A DNA stretch of 64,000 nt from contig NZ_QWDC01000002.1 in assembly GCF_003432115.1 (NCBI RefSeq), forward strand, positions 1,206,878 through 1,270,877, read 5' to 3'. Under the pieces are notes generated by a model. It had not been told where the DNA came from, did no database searches, and saw only the letters and a program-made list of their open reading frames with translations. Origin of the DNA: Mucilaginibacter conchicola (GTDB lineage: Bacteria > Bacteroidota > Bacteroidia > Sphingobacteriales > Sphingobacteriaceae). Made by a program: the position numbers and the translations under genes. Positions 1-9,900 of this stretch are shown in pieces (the first letter of the stretch is position 1; each line of letters opens with the position of its first letter).

Positions 1-1215
1 ATAGTCATCAAGCCCCGGTACACCAGGGTTTTCAACCGTTTCGATACGGCCGTTGATGTTAACGTTTGCGCGTAAACCGGTTGCCAGTTTTACCGCAATG
101 TTTGATTGGATGTTAGAGCGTTTAAACTCATACTCTTTACCCAATTGCGAGTTTTGGTACAGGTTTGTTGCCGATACATAGTAGTTAACCCTGTCACTCG
201 CGCCAGAGAAGTTGGCATTTACCGAGTTAAGTGGCGCATTGTTATTGCTTTTTAAAATATAATCGCGCCAGTTAAAGCTTCTGTAGCCCGGCTCAGTACC
301 GGCTTTATATTTATCAAGCTCTGCAGGGGTTATAGATGTAGTACGATCGGTGTTCATCTGTGCATCAGCCAGGTAGAACATGTAATCATACGCGTTTGTA
401 GCTACATTAGGGAACCTGTAAAAGTTTTGGAACCCGGTATAAGCGTCAATATTGATGCGCGCCTCGCCCGATCCTTTTTTAGTGGTTACCACCACCACAC
501 CATTTGCCGCCTGTACACCGTAAATAGCTGCCGAAGCATCTTTTAGTACGGTTACGCTGGCAATATCATTTGATGCAAGGTTGTTAAACGCGGTAACGTT
601 CTGTTGTACACCATCAATTACGTAAAGCGGTGTACCCATGTTACGGATCTGGATGTTGGCCGTTGCACCAGGGCGGCCTTCAGACTGCCTGAAACTTACA
701 CCCGCAATTTTACCTGCAAGCGCCGTACTAACGGTTGAACCCGCGTGTACCCTTTCAATATCTTTACTGGTGGTACTGGCAATTGAACCCGTAATTGATT
801 CTTTACGCTGCGAGGTGAAACCCGTAACAACAACCTCTTGTAATGATGAGTTGCTGGCTTTTAAACGTACTTTAATGTTGGTTTGGCCATTAAGGGGGAT
901 TTCCTGAGAAACAAACCCAACATAAGTAAATAGTAATACGGTGCCGGTTGATGGCACGTTTAAGCTAAAGTTACCGTTAACATCGGTACTTGTACCGCTT
1001 TGTGAACCCTGCACCCTTACTGCAACGCCGGGTAACACAAGGTTTGCTGTATCGGTTACCGTACCGGTAACTTTTACGGTTTGTGCCTTTGCTCCCTGCG
1101 AGAACATTAAGCTCCCTAATAAAAGGGTGGCTAACGCCGCTTTAGGATACCATTTGCCGCCGGGCAATCGCAAAAGGGCGTAACCCAGTTGCCTGAGAAG
1201 TAGAAGTTTGCTCAT
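1..1215 (-). CDS. SusC/RagA-family TonB-linked outer membrane protein, N-terminal part (truncated by window edge)
   Basis: This is the first 405 codons of a SusC-type TonB-dependent transporter; the rest lies beyond the left edge. SusC proteins form the outer-membrane barrel that imports oligomers captured by a SusD lipoprotein. The ATG is at 1213-1215. After a signal peptide ending near GAKAQ comes a carboxypeptidase-D-like domain (VTGTVTDTANLVLPGVAVRV, then TDVNGNFSL and VLLFTYVGFVSQE). A TonB-box-like stretch (LQEVVVTGF) and a plug domain follow (GKIAGV, QIRNMGTPLYVIDGV, ASVTVLKDASAAIYG, GVVVVTTKKG). A SusD partner would be expected further left on the same strand. The hybrid two-component regulator at 1390 points away from it and probably controls it. 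The substrate cannot be told from this fragment. Confidence 0.93.
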   Translation of the reverse strand, partial: MSKLLLLRQLGYALLRLPGGKWYPKAALATLLLGSLMFSQGAKAQTVKVTGTVTDTANLVLPGVAVRVQGSQSGTSTDVNGNFSLNVPSTGTVLLFTYVGFVSQEIPLNGQTNIKVRLKASNSSLQEVVVTGFTSQRKESITGSIASTTSKDIERVHAGSTVSTALAGKIAGVSFRQSEGRPGATANIQIRNMGTPLYVIDGVQQNVTAFNNLASNDIASVTVLKDASAAIYGVQAANGVVVVTTKKGSGEARINIDAYTGFQNFYRFPNVATNAYDYMFYLADAQMNTDRTTSITPAELDKYKAGTEPGYRSFNWRDYILKSNNNAPLNSVNANFSGASDRVNYYVSATNLYQNSQLGKEYEFKRSNIQSNIAVKLATGLRANVNINGRIETVENPGVPGLDDY

Positions 1216-1384
1216 AATGGTTATTAATTAAATTGGTTTATGTGATTATAAATGTCTGGGAGACGGGTTTAAATCACAGTGTAAAGGAAAGCCATTTTGT
1301 TTACCATTAATTAATCAAATCTTCTCAATACTTAGTTAAAACGTATCATTTTTAGCTGAAAAGAAATTGCTTAAACAGAATATA

Positions 1385-1392
1385 TATATTTG
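1385..1392 (+). promoter_or_regulatory. TAnnTTTG -7-like box overlapping the upstream TTG start
   Basis: TATATTTG matches the Bacteroidota -7 consensus exactly. It covers the first possible TTG start of the hybrid regulator (1390-1392). If it is a real promoter, translation must begin downstream, at TTG 1408. No convincing TTTG -33 box lies 19-21 bases upstream, and the sequence is AT-rich, so a chance match is possible. Confidence 0.3.
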
Positions 1393-4300
1393 TTTAAGCA
1401 CACCAATTTGAAACCACTTTTACTCTTTTTACTTATCTGGCTTGCATTGCCGGGCTACGGCCATGCGCAACCGCACTACTTTAAGCACTACCAGGTTGAG
1501 CAAGGCTTATCGCACAATACCGTGTATTGTATTATACAGGATAAGCGCGGCTTTTTGTGGTTTGGTACTAAGGATGGGCTTAACAGATTTGACGGGTACA
1601 CCTATAAAACTTTTAGGCACGACCCGCGCGACGCAAAAAGCATCTCTAACAATATTGTACACGCTTTAAGTACTGATGCCGAGGGTAACCTGTGGGTGGG
1701 TACTGATAATGGCTTAGATCGTTATGATTTTAAGACCGAGGATTTTGATCATGTTTACCACGATAGCCGGCAGGGGGTAAGAAGCATAACGCAGGATGAA
1801 AATAATAACTGCTGGTTTGTAACCGGCGAGGCGCTTATGCGCTTCAATAAGAAAACCGGTATTTCAACAGATTATTTGCCTAAACGGCAGTTTGAGGCTA
1901 CATCAATAGCAATAAACAATGGCGATATATGGGTAACCACTTCGCGCGGAACGCTTGAGAAACTTAACCCGGCAAGGGGCACTTTTAAAAGCTATAACCT
2001 GTTTGATCATTCAAAACCGGTTGCTTCAAATTTTATTGAAAGGCTGTATGCTGCAGGCGATGATAAGCTATTTGTTGGCACGGCTAACCAGGGGGTAAAA
2101 GAGTTTGATTGCCTTACCGGCACCTATAGCGATATCCTCACCTATAATACCGACCATACAGAAGTGTATGTGCGCGATTTTGTTAAATACAGTGAAAAGG
2201 AATTTTGGATAGCTACAGAATCGGGGATATTTATTTATAATATAGTTACCCGTAAGTTCACCAATATTAAAAAGAACTATAACGATCACTATTCGCTTTC
2301 AGACAATGCGGTTTACAGCCTTTACCGCGATAGGGAAGGTGGGATGTGGGCCGGCACTTACTTTGGCGGTGTAAATCATTATCCTAAACAATACTCAAAC
2401 TTTAATAAGTATTACCCCGGGGCTGATGATAATAGCCTGAAAGGTAACGTAGTGCGCGAGATATGCAAAGACCGTTTCGGCAATATTTGGCTGGGCACCG
2501 AAGATAATGGCCTAAATAAGCTAAGTGCCGATAAAACTACCTGGACACACTATTACCCCGGTACTGCCAATGGCTTATCAAACAGTAATATACACGGGCT
2601 GTTGGCTAACGGAGACAATCTGCTCGTGGGTACTTTTGAGCGGGGACTGAATATTTTTGATATCCCAACCGGTAAAGTAAAGCAAATATTTGTTGCCGGC
2701 AACGGGGCAAACATGCTGAAGAGTAATTTTATTATAGGCTTTTGCAAAACACGCCTCGGGCTTATTTTTATAGCTACCACTAAAGGTTTATACCGGTATA
2801 ACCCGGCAAATAATGTTTTTACGCAGATAGATAAAATACCATCGTATGATTTTGTTTATTCTATTATTGAAGACCATAACGGTTTAATATGGTTAGGAAC
2901 CGTGCGCGATGGCATTTATACCTACAACCCCGAAACAAACCGATCTGAAAAGATCCCCTATGACTACCCTGTAAAAGATGCGCTGCAAACCTCAACCGTT
3001 AACGGTATTTTTGAAGACAGCGATCATCATATCTGGTTTGCAACTGAAGGGCTTGGCCTTTGGAAATATAATCCGCAAAATAAGCGGTTTAGGTATTACG
3101 GCCTCAACACAGGCCTGCCAAGTAACTATGTATTTAAAATATTAGAAGATGATAACAAGAATATATGGGTAAGCACCACCCGCGGGTTGGTATCTCTTAA
3201 TTTGGTAAACGGTTACACAAAAACCTACACGCGCGCTAATGGCCTGCTAAGCGATCAGTTTAATTACAACTCGGCATTTAAGGATACCGACGGTACCATG
3301 TATTTTGGCTGTGTTAAGGGGATGGTAAGCTTTAACCCCGGCCAGTTTAAGCCTAATAATTTTGTTGCGCCGGTGTACATTACAGGTTTCCAGGTGCATA
3401 ACAACGAGATCTCGGTTAATGGCCCCGATTCATTATTAAAGCAATCTATTATTTGCGCTAAAGAAATAAGGTTAAACCACAACCAGTCGTCGTTTAGTAT
3501 TGATTTTGCTGCCCTCAGCTTTTCAGCCCCCGAAATGAGCCAGTATAAATTTTTAATGAAAGGCCTTGATAGGGGATGGACCTATCTGAAAACCAACCGC
3601 AAAGTATACTTTACCCAGTTAGCACCCGGGCATTACACCTTTGTTGTAAAAGCAGCTAATAATAACGGCGAATGGAGTGATAAGGAAACATCGATCGAGA
3701 TTGATATCGACCCGCCTTTTTGGGCAAGTACATGGGCATATATTTGTTATGCGCTGGCTGTATTGTTGGGTGCATTTTATTTGCTGCGCGAGTACCACAG
3801 GCGTACCCGCGAGAAGAACAAACGCATTATTCAGCAATTAGAGAATGATAAGGAGAAAGAGATCTATAACGCCAAGATAGAGTTTTTTACCAATGTTGCC
3901 CATGAGATACGCACGCCGCTTACGCTGATAAAAGGCCCTATGGAAAAGGTGATGAAGAAGGCAGAAAGCCTGCCCGAGATACAGAACAGCCTTAAAACCA
4001 TGGAACGCAATACCGACAGATTATTGGATTTGACCAACCAGTTGCTTGATTTCCGGAAAACCGAGACCAATGGTTTTAGCCTCAGCTTTGTTAAAACGGA
4101 TATTAACAGCTTGCTTACAGGCACTTTTCAGCAGTTTAACCCCATGGCCGAGCAACGCAACATCACCTATAAACTGAAGCAGCCAGGCAAAACGCTGTAT
4201 GCTTATGTTGATGCCGAGGCCTTTACCAAGATCATAAGCAACCTTATTAGCAATGCGTTAAAATACTGCACATCAGAAGTTGAGGTTGAGCTGCTGCCGC

Positions 4301-5409
4301 ATCGAGCCAAAGATTGCTCGTTCAGCATCACCTTCCGTAACAACGGGCACCTGATACCTTTTGAATTGCGCGACAAGATCTTTGAACCCTTCTTCAGGAT
4401 GAAAGAATCGGTGAAGGAAGTGGGTACCGGTATTGGCCTTTCTTTATCACGTTCTTTGGCCGAATTGCACAACGGAGCGCTTTTTTTGAGTGAATCTTCC
4501 AACGGTTTTAATATATTCACGCTTACTTTACCTGTACACCAGGAGAAAGAATTTGACCTGCATAACACCAATGATGCTTATGAGCAGGCCGTTGTGGTAA
4601 ACCGAAACGAAAATTTAGACTTCATGAAACCAATTATTCTTGTTGTGGATGACAATCCAGAAATACTTGATTTCATTTCAGATGAACTAAGTGAAAAATA
4701 TGCGATAGTAAAAGCGCTTAATGGCAAAGAGGCGCTTGATATGATAGAGATAGAGAACATTCAGCTCATAATAAGTGATGTGATGATGCCGGTGATGGAT
4801 GGTTTTGAACTGTGTAAAGTAGTTAAAACAAACTTTGATCATAGCCATATTCCAATCATCCTGCTTACGGCCAAAAATACCCTGCAAAGTAAAATTGAAG
4901 GTTTAGAAGTTGGTGCTGATGCTTATATCGAGAAACCATTCTCGCCAGAGCATTTGCAGGTGCAGATAGCCAATCTGCTTATCAACCGTAATAAAATTAA
5001 AGACTACTTTGCCAGCACACCACAGGCGCTGTTAAAGTCAATGGCATATTCGGCGCCCGATGAGAGTTTTTTGGATAAGCTGAACTCGGTGATATTTAAG
5101 CATATACAAGATACCGAGCTTGATGTAGAACAGGTGGCTAACTTTATGAACATGAGCAAGCCCACACTTTACCGTAAAGTAAAAGCTATCTCAAACCTCA
5201 CTATTAACGAGTTGATCAACATTACCCGTTTAAAAGCCGCTGCCCGTTTGCTTGAAGAGGCCGACTATAAGATCTACGAGGTAGCAGCCATGGTGGGTTA
5301 CAGTTCGCAATCGCACCTTGGGCGCAACTTCCTTAAACAGTTTGGTACTACACCAACCGAGTATCAGCAGGCTAAACGCGCTGCTGCAGCTAAAACCAAA
5401 ACAATTTAA
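1390..5409 (+). CDS. Hybrid two-component system sensor/regulator (periplasmic propeller, histidine kinase, receiver, AraC HTH)
   Basis: This single-chain regulator senses a nutrient fragment in the periplasm and activates a nearby SusC/D locus. It has a signal peptide (PLLLFLLIWLALPGYGHAQ) and about 14 propeller-type repeats (WFGTKDGLNRFDG, WVGTDNGLDRYD, WLGTEDNGLNKL and similar) over residues ~30-690. A Y_Y_Y domain follows at ~715-772 and a membrane helix at ~778-800. The HisKA phosphoacceptor His838 lies in VAHEIRTPLTLI, and the ATPase domain contains VGTGIGLSLS. The receiver domain has acidic Asp1087/1088 and phospho-acceptor Asp1130 (ISDVMMPVMDGFE). The C-terminus is an AraC-type HTH (KPTLYRKVK, YEVAAMVGYSSQSHLGRNF). 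All modules look intact. No ATG is available near the start: TTG at 1390 or TTG at 1408 are the candidates, and 1408 gives the cleaner signal peptide. The 3' end overlaps the convergent gene by four bases. Confidence 0.95.
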   Translation: MFKHTNLKPLLLFLLIWLALPGYGHAQPHYFKHYQVEQGLSHNTVYCIIQDKRGFLWFGTKDGLNRFDGYTYKTFRHDPRDAKSISNNIVHALSTDAEGNLWVGTDNGLDRYDFKTEDFDHVYHDSRQGVRSITQDENNNCWFVTGEALMRFNKKTGISTDYLPKRQFEATSIAINNGDIWVTTSRGTLEKLNPARGTFKSYNLFDHSKPVASNFIERLYAAGDDKLFVGTANQGVKEFDCLTGTYSDILTYNTDHTEVYVRDFVKYSEKEFWIATESGIFIYNIVTRKFTNIKKNYNDHYSLSDNAVYSLYRDREGGMWAGTYFGGVNHYPKQYSNFNKYYPGADDNSLKGNVVREICKDRFGNIWLGTEDNGLNKLSADKTTWTHYYPGTANGLSNSNIHGLLANGDNLLVGTFERGLNIFDIPTGKVKQIFVAGNGANMLKSNFIIGFCKTRLGLIFIATTKGLYRYNPANNVFTQIDKIPSYDFVYSIIEDHNGLIWLGTVRDGIYTYNPETNRSEKIPYDYPVKDALQTSTVNGIFEDSDHHIWFATEGLGLWKYNPQNKRFRYYGLNTGLPSNYVFKILEDDNKNIWVSTTRGLVSLNLVNGYTKTYTRANGLLSDQFNYNSAFKDTDGTMYFGCVKGMVSFNPGQFKPNNFVAPVYITGFQVHNNEISVNGPDSLLKQSIICAKEIRLNHNQSSFSIDFAALSFSAPEMSQYKFLMKGLDRGWTYLKTNRKVYFTQLAPGHYTFVVKAANNNGEWSDKETSIEIDIDPPFWASTWAYICYALAVLLGAFYLLREYHRRTREKNKRIIQQLENDKEKEIYNAKIEFFTNVAHEIRTPLTLIKGPMEKVMKKAESLPEIQNSLKTMERNTDRLLDLTNQLLDFRKTETNGFSLSFVKTDINSLLTGTFQQFNPMAEQRNITYKLKQPGKTLYAYVDAEAFTKIISNLISNALKYCTSEVEVELLPHRAKDCSFSITFRNNGHLIPFELRDKIFEPFFRMKESVKEVGTGIGLSLSRSLAELHNGALFLSESSNGFNIFTLTLPVHQEKEFDLHNTNDAYEQAVVVNRNENLDFMKPIILVVDDNPEILDFISDELSEKYAIVKALNGKEALDMIEIENIQLIISDVMMPVMDGFELCKVVKTNFDHSHIPIILLTAKNTLQSKIEGLEVGADAYIEKPFSPEHLQVQIANLLINRNKIKDYFASTPQALLKSMAYSAPDESFLDKLNSVIFKHIQDTELDVEQVANFMNMSKPTLYRKVKAISNLTINELINITRLKAAARLLEEADYKIYEVAAMVGYSSQSHLGRNFLKQFGTTPTEYQQAKRAAAAKTKTI

Positions 5410-6734
5410 TCTGCTTTGCGGGTATGTAATTTGTTGAGGGCAAACTCGCCAATGCGTACACCCTCATCAACCCCATTGCGGATAGACGGCATGTAATGTA
5501 TCCCCCCATAAAAACGGCTTATCGAGGCCTCATCAGCAGCTGCTTTAAATGATGTAAACTTGCGTACAGGCAAATCAAACAAAGTCTCGGTTGAATCTGC
5601 AAAGGCAAACTTATCGCCAAATAGTTTTGACATGACCACGGCCGATGCATTGGAAACCACACTGTGTCCGCTTGTGTACTCGGGGAAGGGCGGGGTTTGC
5701 AACAGCGGCTGCCAACGCTCATCAATGTATTCGTTAATGTAAGTCTCCGGGCGTATCACTTTACTTTTGTATTTCTCGTCCCAGCAGTTAATAAAGGCAT
5801 CTGCTATCACGACAGATAGACACGCGTAGGTTTCTGCCGTTTGCACGTAGTCGGCTTTTGCTTTGCGGCAAACCTGCGCGGCAATATTTATCCAGTGCCC
5901 GCCCGGCGAGATCTTTTTAATAGCAAACATGGTATGGCCATTGGTATTTACCTTAAATGGGTTATCATCCCAAAAATTGGCAATATCGCGCTGCTCGTCA
6001 GTAAGTTTGTTGCCGGCGTTTTGTACATCTTTAGCCAGTGTATAAAAATAGCTGGTTGGGGCGGTTGAGAAATCCATAGCATGGGCCGGTTTAAATTGCT
6101 GCGCCGAATCTAAAATGAACGGGCGTATCTCGTTCCAATGTGGCTCAACACCTTTCATGTAGGCCGGCGGTGTTGGTTTCCAGGTAGCGGCATCGGTTTG
6201 CACATCGTAACGGGCAAGCGTACGGGTGTGCTTGTAGTTATCCCTGCCCGCCCATTTCAGGATATGATTGGCCACCAGTTTGCCGTAATCTAATGAGTTT
6301 TGGTAAACATCATCGGGTATACCCGTATCGCGGAACTGCTGCAATAGTTCATCATGAAATTTTTCTATCCGCCCTTCAGACATTACCAGTATTTTCCCCA
6401 CGATCAGTATGGCGTGCGATGCTGCCAGCGAGTAGCAATAAGGCTTGCCCGTAACAGGTTGAGGTATGCTGTCTAATCCTTTTAATTGTTTAGCTAATGA
6501 GATGTATTTTTTATCGCCATGCACAGCGGCTTCATACCCGGCTACGCTGATGTAGGCATAAATGCGGCTGGCCACCGGCGGCGAGTAAATATCCCGTACC
6601 ATTACATCGGTTACCTGCCTTATAGATCGGTGAATGAACGCCGGGTCTTCGGCTTTTTGTTGCCAGTTGTTATTAGTGTTTTTGCAGGCACAAAGGCACA
6701 ACGCAAAGGTTAATACAGCGTAAAATATTCTCAT
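5406..6734 (-). CDS. Vanadium-dependent haloperoxidase / PAP2-fold lipoprotein
   Basis: The protein (442 residues) belongs to the vanadium haloperoxidase/PAP2 acid phosphatase superfamily. The N-terminus is a lipoprotein signal (ALCLCAC, lipid Cys near residue 17), so it should be anchored in the cell envelope. The three anion-binding motifs are present: KYKSKVIRP (~321-329), TSGH with the catalytic His ~357, and SRFYGGIH with Arg ~407 and His ~413. Family members are either halide-oxidising vanadate enzymes or phosphatases, and the sequence alone does not separate these. It is transcribed divergently from the FG-GAP/UnbV lipoprotein at 6970 and converges on the hybrid regulator, with a four-base overlap of the coding ends. 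Similar haloperoxidase-like genes often sit near SusC/D loci in this phylum, but the substrate here is unknown. Confidence 0.85.
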   Translation of the reverse strand: MRIFYAVLTFALCLCACKNTNNNWQQKAEDPAFIHRSIRQVTDVMVRDIYSPPVASRIYAYISVAGYEAAVHGDKKYISLAKQLKGLDSIPQPVTGKPYCYSLAASHAILIVGKILVMSEGRIEKFHDELLQQFRDTGIPDDVYQNSLDYGKLVANHILKWAGRDNYKHTRTLARYDVQTDAATWKPTPPAYMKGVEPHWNEIRPFILDSAQQFKPAHAMDFSTAPTSYFYTLAKDVQNAGNKLTDEQRDIANFWDDNPFKVNTNGHTMFAIKKISPGGHWINIAAQVCRKAKADYVQTAETYACLSVVIADAFINCWDEKYKSKVIRPETYINEYIDERWQPLLQTPPFPEYTSGHSVVSNASAVVMSKLFGDKFAFADSTETLFDLPVRKFTSFKAAADEASISRFYGGIHYMPSIRNGVDEGVRIGEFALNKLHTRKAD

Positions 6735-6820
6735 ATATCAAAAGCAAAATAACTGGTAGCAGCCGGGCGGCGGCGCTATAAATCTAAACAGTAAATACTT
6801 AAGCCCCGCATGCCCGATAC

Positions 6821-6847
6821 GATTTGACTAACTTTTGATATGATTTG
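6821..6847. promoter_or_regulatory. Direct repeat GATTTG spaced 21 bp in a divergent promoter region
   Basis: The 235-bp divergent intergenic region (6735-6969) contains two GATTTG copies at 6821-6826 and 6842-6847, exactly 21 bases apart, which is two helical turns. The same region has a perfect 10-bp inverted pair, ATATCAAAAG at 6735-6744 and CTTTTGATAT at 6832-6841. Repeats on one DNA face are typical of dimeric activator sites, including AraC-type regulators. This is inferred from spacing only. Confidence 0.35.
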
Positions 6848-6969
6848 CAGAAATGCTTATCTTGAAAATGAGTTTCTTTACAAGCACATACAGGAAATTA
6901 AGCTGTTAATTTCCGGCCATATAAACCAATAAATTTCGCGTTGCGAAACCCTATTAATTTAAGATTTAG

Positions 6970-9900
6970 ATGATGTCTGCAAGGCAAATACTATACTGTG
7001 CCCTTATTGCGCTGGTTTGCGCAGGCTGTGGCGGCAATGGCGGCAAGCCCACACTTTTTAAATTACTTAAACCATCAGCAACCGGTATAGATTTTAAAAA
7101 TACCATCACCGCAAGCGATAGCATTAACATTCTTAACCATCCTTATTTATACAATGGAGCGGGCGTAGGCATAGGCGATTTTAACCATGATTCGTTACCC
7201 GATGTTTACTTTGCAGGCAACCAGGTACCCGGCAAAATGTACCTTAACAAAGGGGCGCTGAAGTTTGAGGATATCACATCTACCGCCGGTGTTGATGGCG
7301 GTGGCCGCTGGTGCGCAGGTGTTTCCGTTATTGATATCAATAATGATGGCTGGCTGGATATTTACGTGTGCGCTTCATTCAAAGGCGATCCGCAGCAGCG
7401 TAAGAACCTGCTCTACATTAACCAGGGAAATAATAAGGATGGCGTGCCGACTTTCAAAGAGTCGGCAGCTGCTTATGGCCTGGCCGATACAGGTTACAGC
7501 ACCCAGGCTGTATTTTTTGATTATAACCACGATGGCCTGCTGGATATGTACCTGCTCAACAACTTCCTGGGCAAAAGCACGCCTGTGGCCTATCGCCCTA
7601 AAATTACCGATGGCAGCGCCGAGAATAATGACCGCCTGTACCGAAACAACGGCAACAATACGTTTACCGATGTATCAAAAGAAGCAGGTATACTGATAGA
7701 GGGTTTTGGCAACTCGATTTCGGTTAACGATTTTAATAATGATGGCTGGCCGGATATCTACGTAGGTAACGATTTTATCTCGAACGATGTACTGTGGATA
7801 AACAATAAGAACGGCACTTTTACCAACCGTGCCGGCGAATATTTTAAGCACACGGGCTGGTCTGTAATGGGATCTGATATGGTGGATATCAACAACGATG
7901 GTCTGCCAGATCTGGTGTCGCTGGAGATGTTGCCCGAGCAGAACCTGCGTAAGAAAACCATGCTCATGGGCGATAATTATATCACCTACATCAATAATGC
8001 TAAATACAAATATGAGCACCAGTACATTCGTAATGTAATGCAGCTTAACCAGGGGCAGGGGGCCGACGGGCAAACCCGTTTTGCCGATGTGGCCTTTATT
8101 GACAGCATTTACCAAACCGACTGGAGCTGGACGCCGCTGGTGGCCGATTTTGATAATGATGGTTACCGCGATATGATGATCACCAACGGCTATCCCCGTG
8201 ATATTACTGATCTTGACCACGCGCTTTACACCAACGACCAGGGCCGCACCGTGCAAGAGAATACTACGCTCGCCGCGGCAGATTCGTTTCCGGTAGTGAA
8301 GATAGCCAGCTATGCTTTTCGTAATAAGAAAGGTGCAGGCTTTAACGACGTATCAAAAAATTGGGGTATCACCAAATCAACCTTTTCTACCGGTGGTGCC
8401 TACGCCGACCTGGATAACGACGGCGACCTTGACCTGGTGATCAATAATATTAATGATGATGCTTTTGTGTACGAGAATACCACCAATACTAAAGAACCGG
8501 CTAAACGCTCATCAAATTTCCTTACCGTTAAGCTAAAAGGCGATAGTAAAAATGTTGACGGAATTGGCGCCACCATGCGGATCTATTACAACGGCCAGCA
8601 ACAGTTTTTTGATCAGCAGCCGGCGCGCGGGTACATGAGCTCTTATGATAACCGCGTGCATTTCGGCTTGGGCAATGCATCAACCGTCGACTCGATAAGG
8701 GTGCGTTGGCCTGATGGCAGCACGCAGTTGGTTAAAAATGTAAAGGCTAACCAAACACTTACGCTACAAAAGAAAGATGCATCGGGCAGTTACCCGCCGG
8801 GTATACCTCAACTGGTTAGCCCGGTGTTCACTTCGGTGGCCGCACAACTGGGCATTAATTATCTGCATAAAGAGAAAGATGCGATTGACTACAATATCCA
8901 GATAACCCTGCCGCATAAGCTGAGCCAGTATGGCCCGTGCATTGCCGTTGGCGATATTGATAACAATGGCTTTGATGATTTCTTTGTAGGTGGCCCAGCG
9001 GGCAATAAAGGCGTATTTTTTATGCAGGGAGCCAATGGCAAATTTGCCAAGGATAGCACGCGCTTTGTTGGCGAAGACTATAAAGACGAAGAAGATATGG
9101 GCGCCCTGCTGTTTGATGCCAACAACGATGGTTTCTTAGATCTTTATGTAGTAAGCGGTAGCTTTGAGTTTGGCAAAGGCAACACCGCCGCGCAGGATAG
9201 GCTTTACTTTAACAATGGCAAAGGGAAGTTTACGCGCGATTATGCCGCTATACCGGTAGATTACGACAATGGTTCATGCGTACGGGCTGCCGATATTGAT
9301 GGTGATGGCGATCTTGATCTTTTTGTTGGTGGCAGGTCGGTGTCGGGAGCTTACCCTACATCGCCGGCAAGCCGTATTTTGATCAATAACAACGGTAAGT
9401 TTACCGATGCAACCGCAAACCTTTGCCCGCAACTAAAACAGGCCGGCATGGTAACCGATGCTTTATGGTCTGACTTTGATGGCGATGGCCGCCCCGACCT
9501 GGTGATGGTTGGCGAGTGGATGCCCATCACCTTCTATAAAAATACAGGTAAAGGCTTTGTGAATGTAACGCCGCAGAGCGGGATAAACGGCCACGTAGGC
9601 TGGTGGAACAGCCTTACCGCCGGCGATTTTAATAATGATGGCAAGATAGATTACGTAGCAGGTAACCTGGGGCAGAACTCAAACTTTAAAGCTTCTTTTG
9701 ATCAGCCGATGACTATTTTAGGGAAAGACCTGGATAACAACGGATCGTTTGATGCCATGATTTTCTGTTACCTGAAAGATGAGAACGGCGAGTGCAAACC
9801 TTTCCCTATGCATACCCGTGATGATATGATCACGCAGATGATATCCATGCGCAAAAAGTACAAGAGCTATAAAGAATTTGGCCGCGCTACCATGGATGAC

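Noticed and set aside
7675..8256. Long minus-strand open frame inside the FG-GAP/UnbV gene
   Set aside because: It lies opposite a clear, repeat-rich coding gene; its composition mirrors the DG/DN codons of the other strand and shows no family features.
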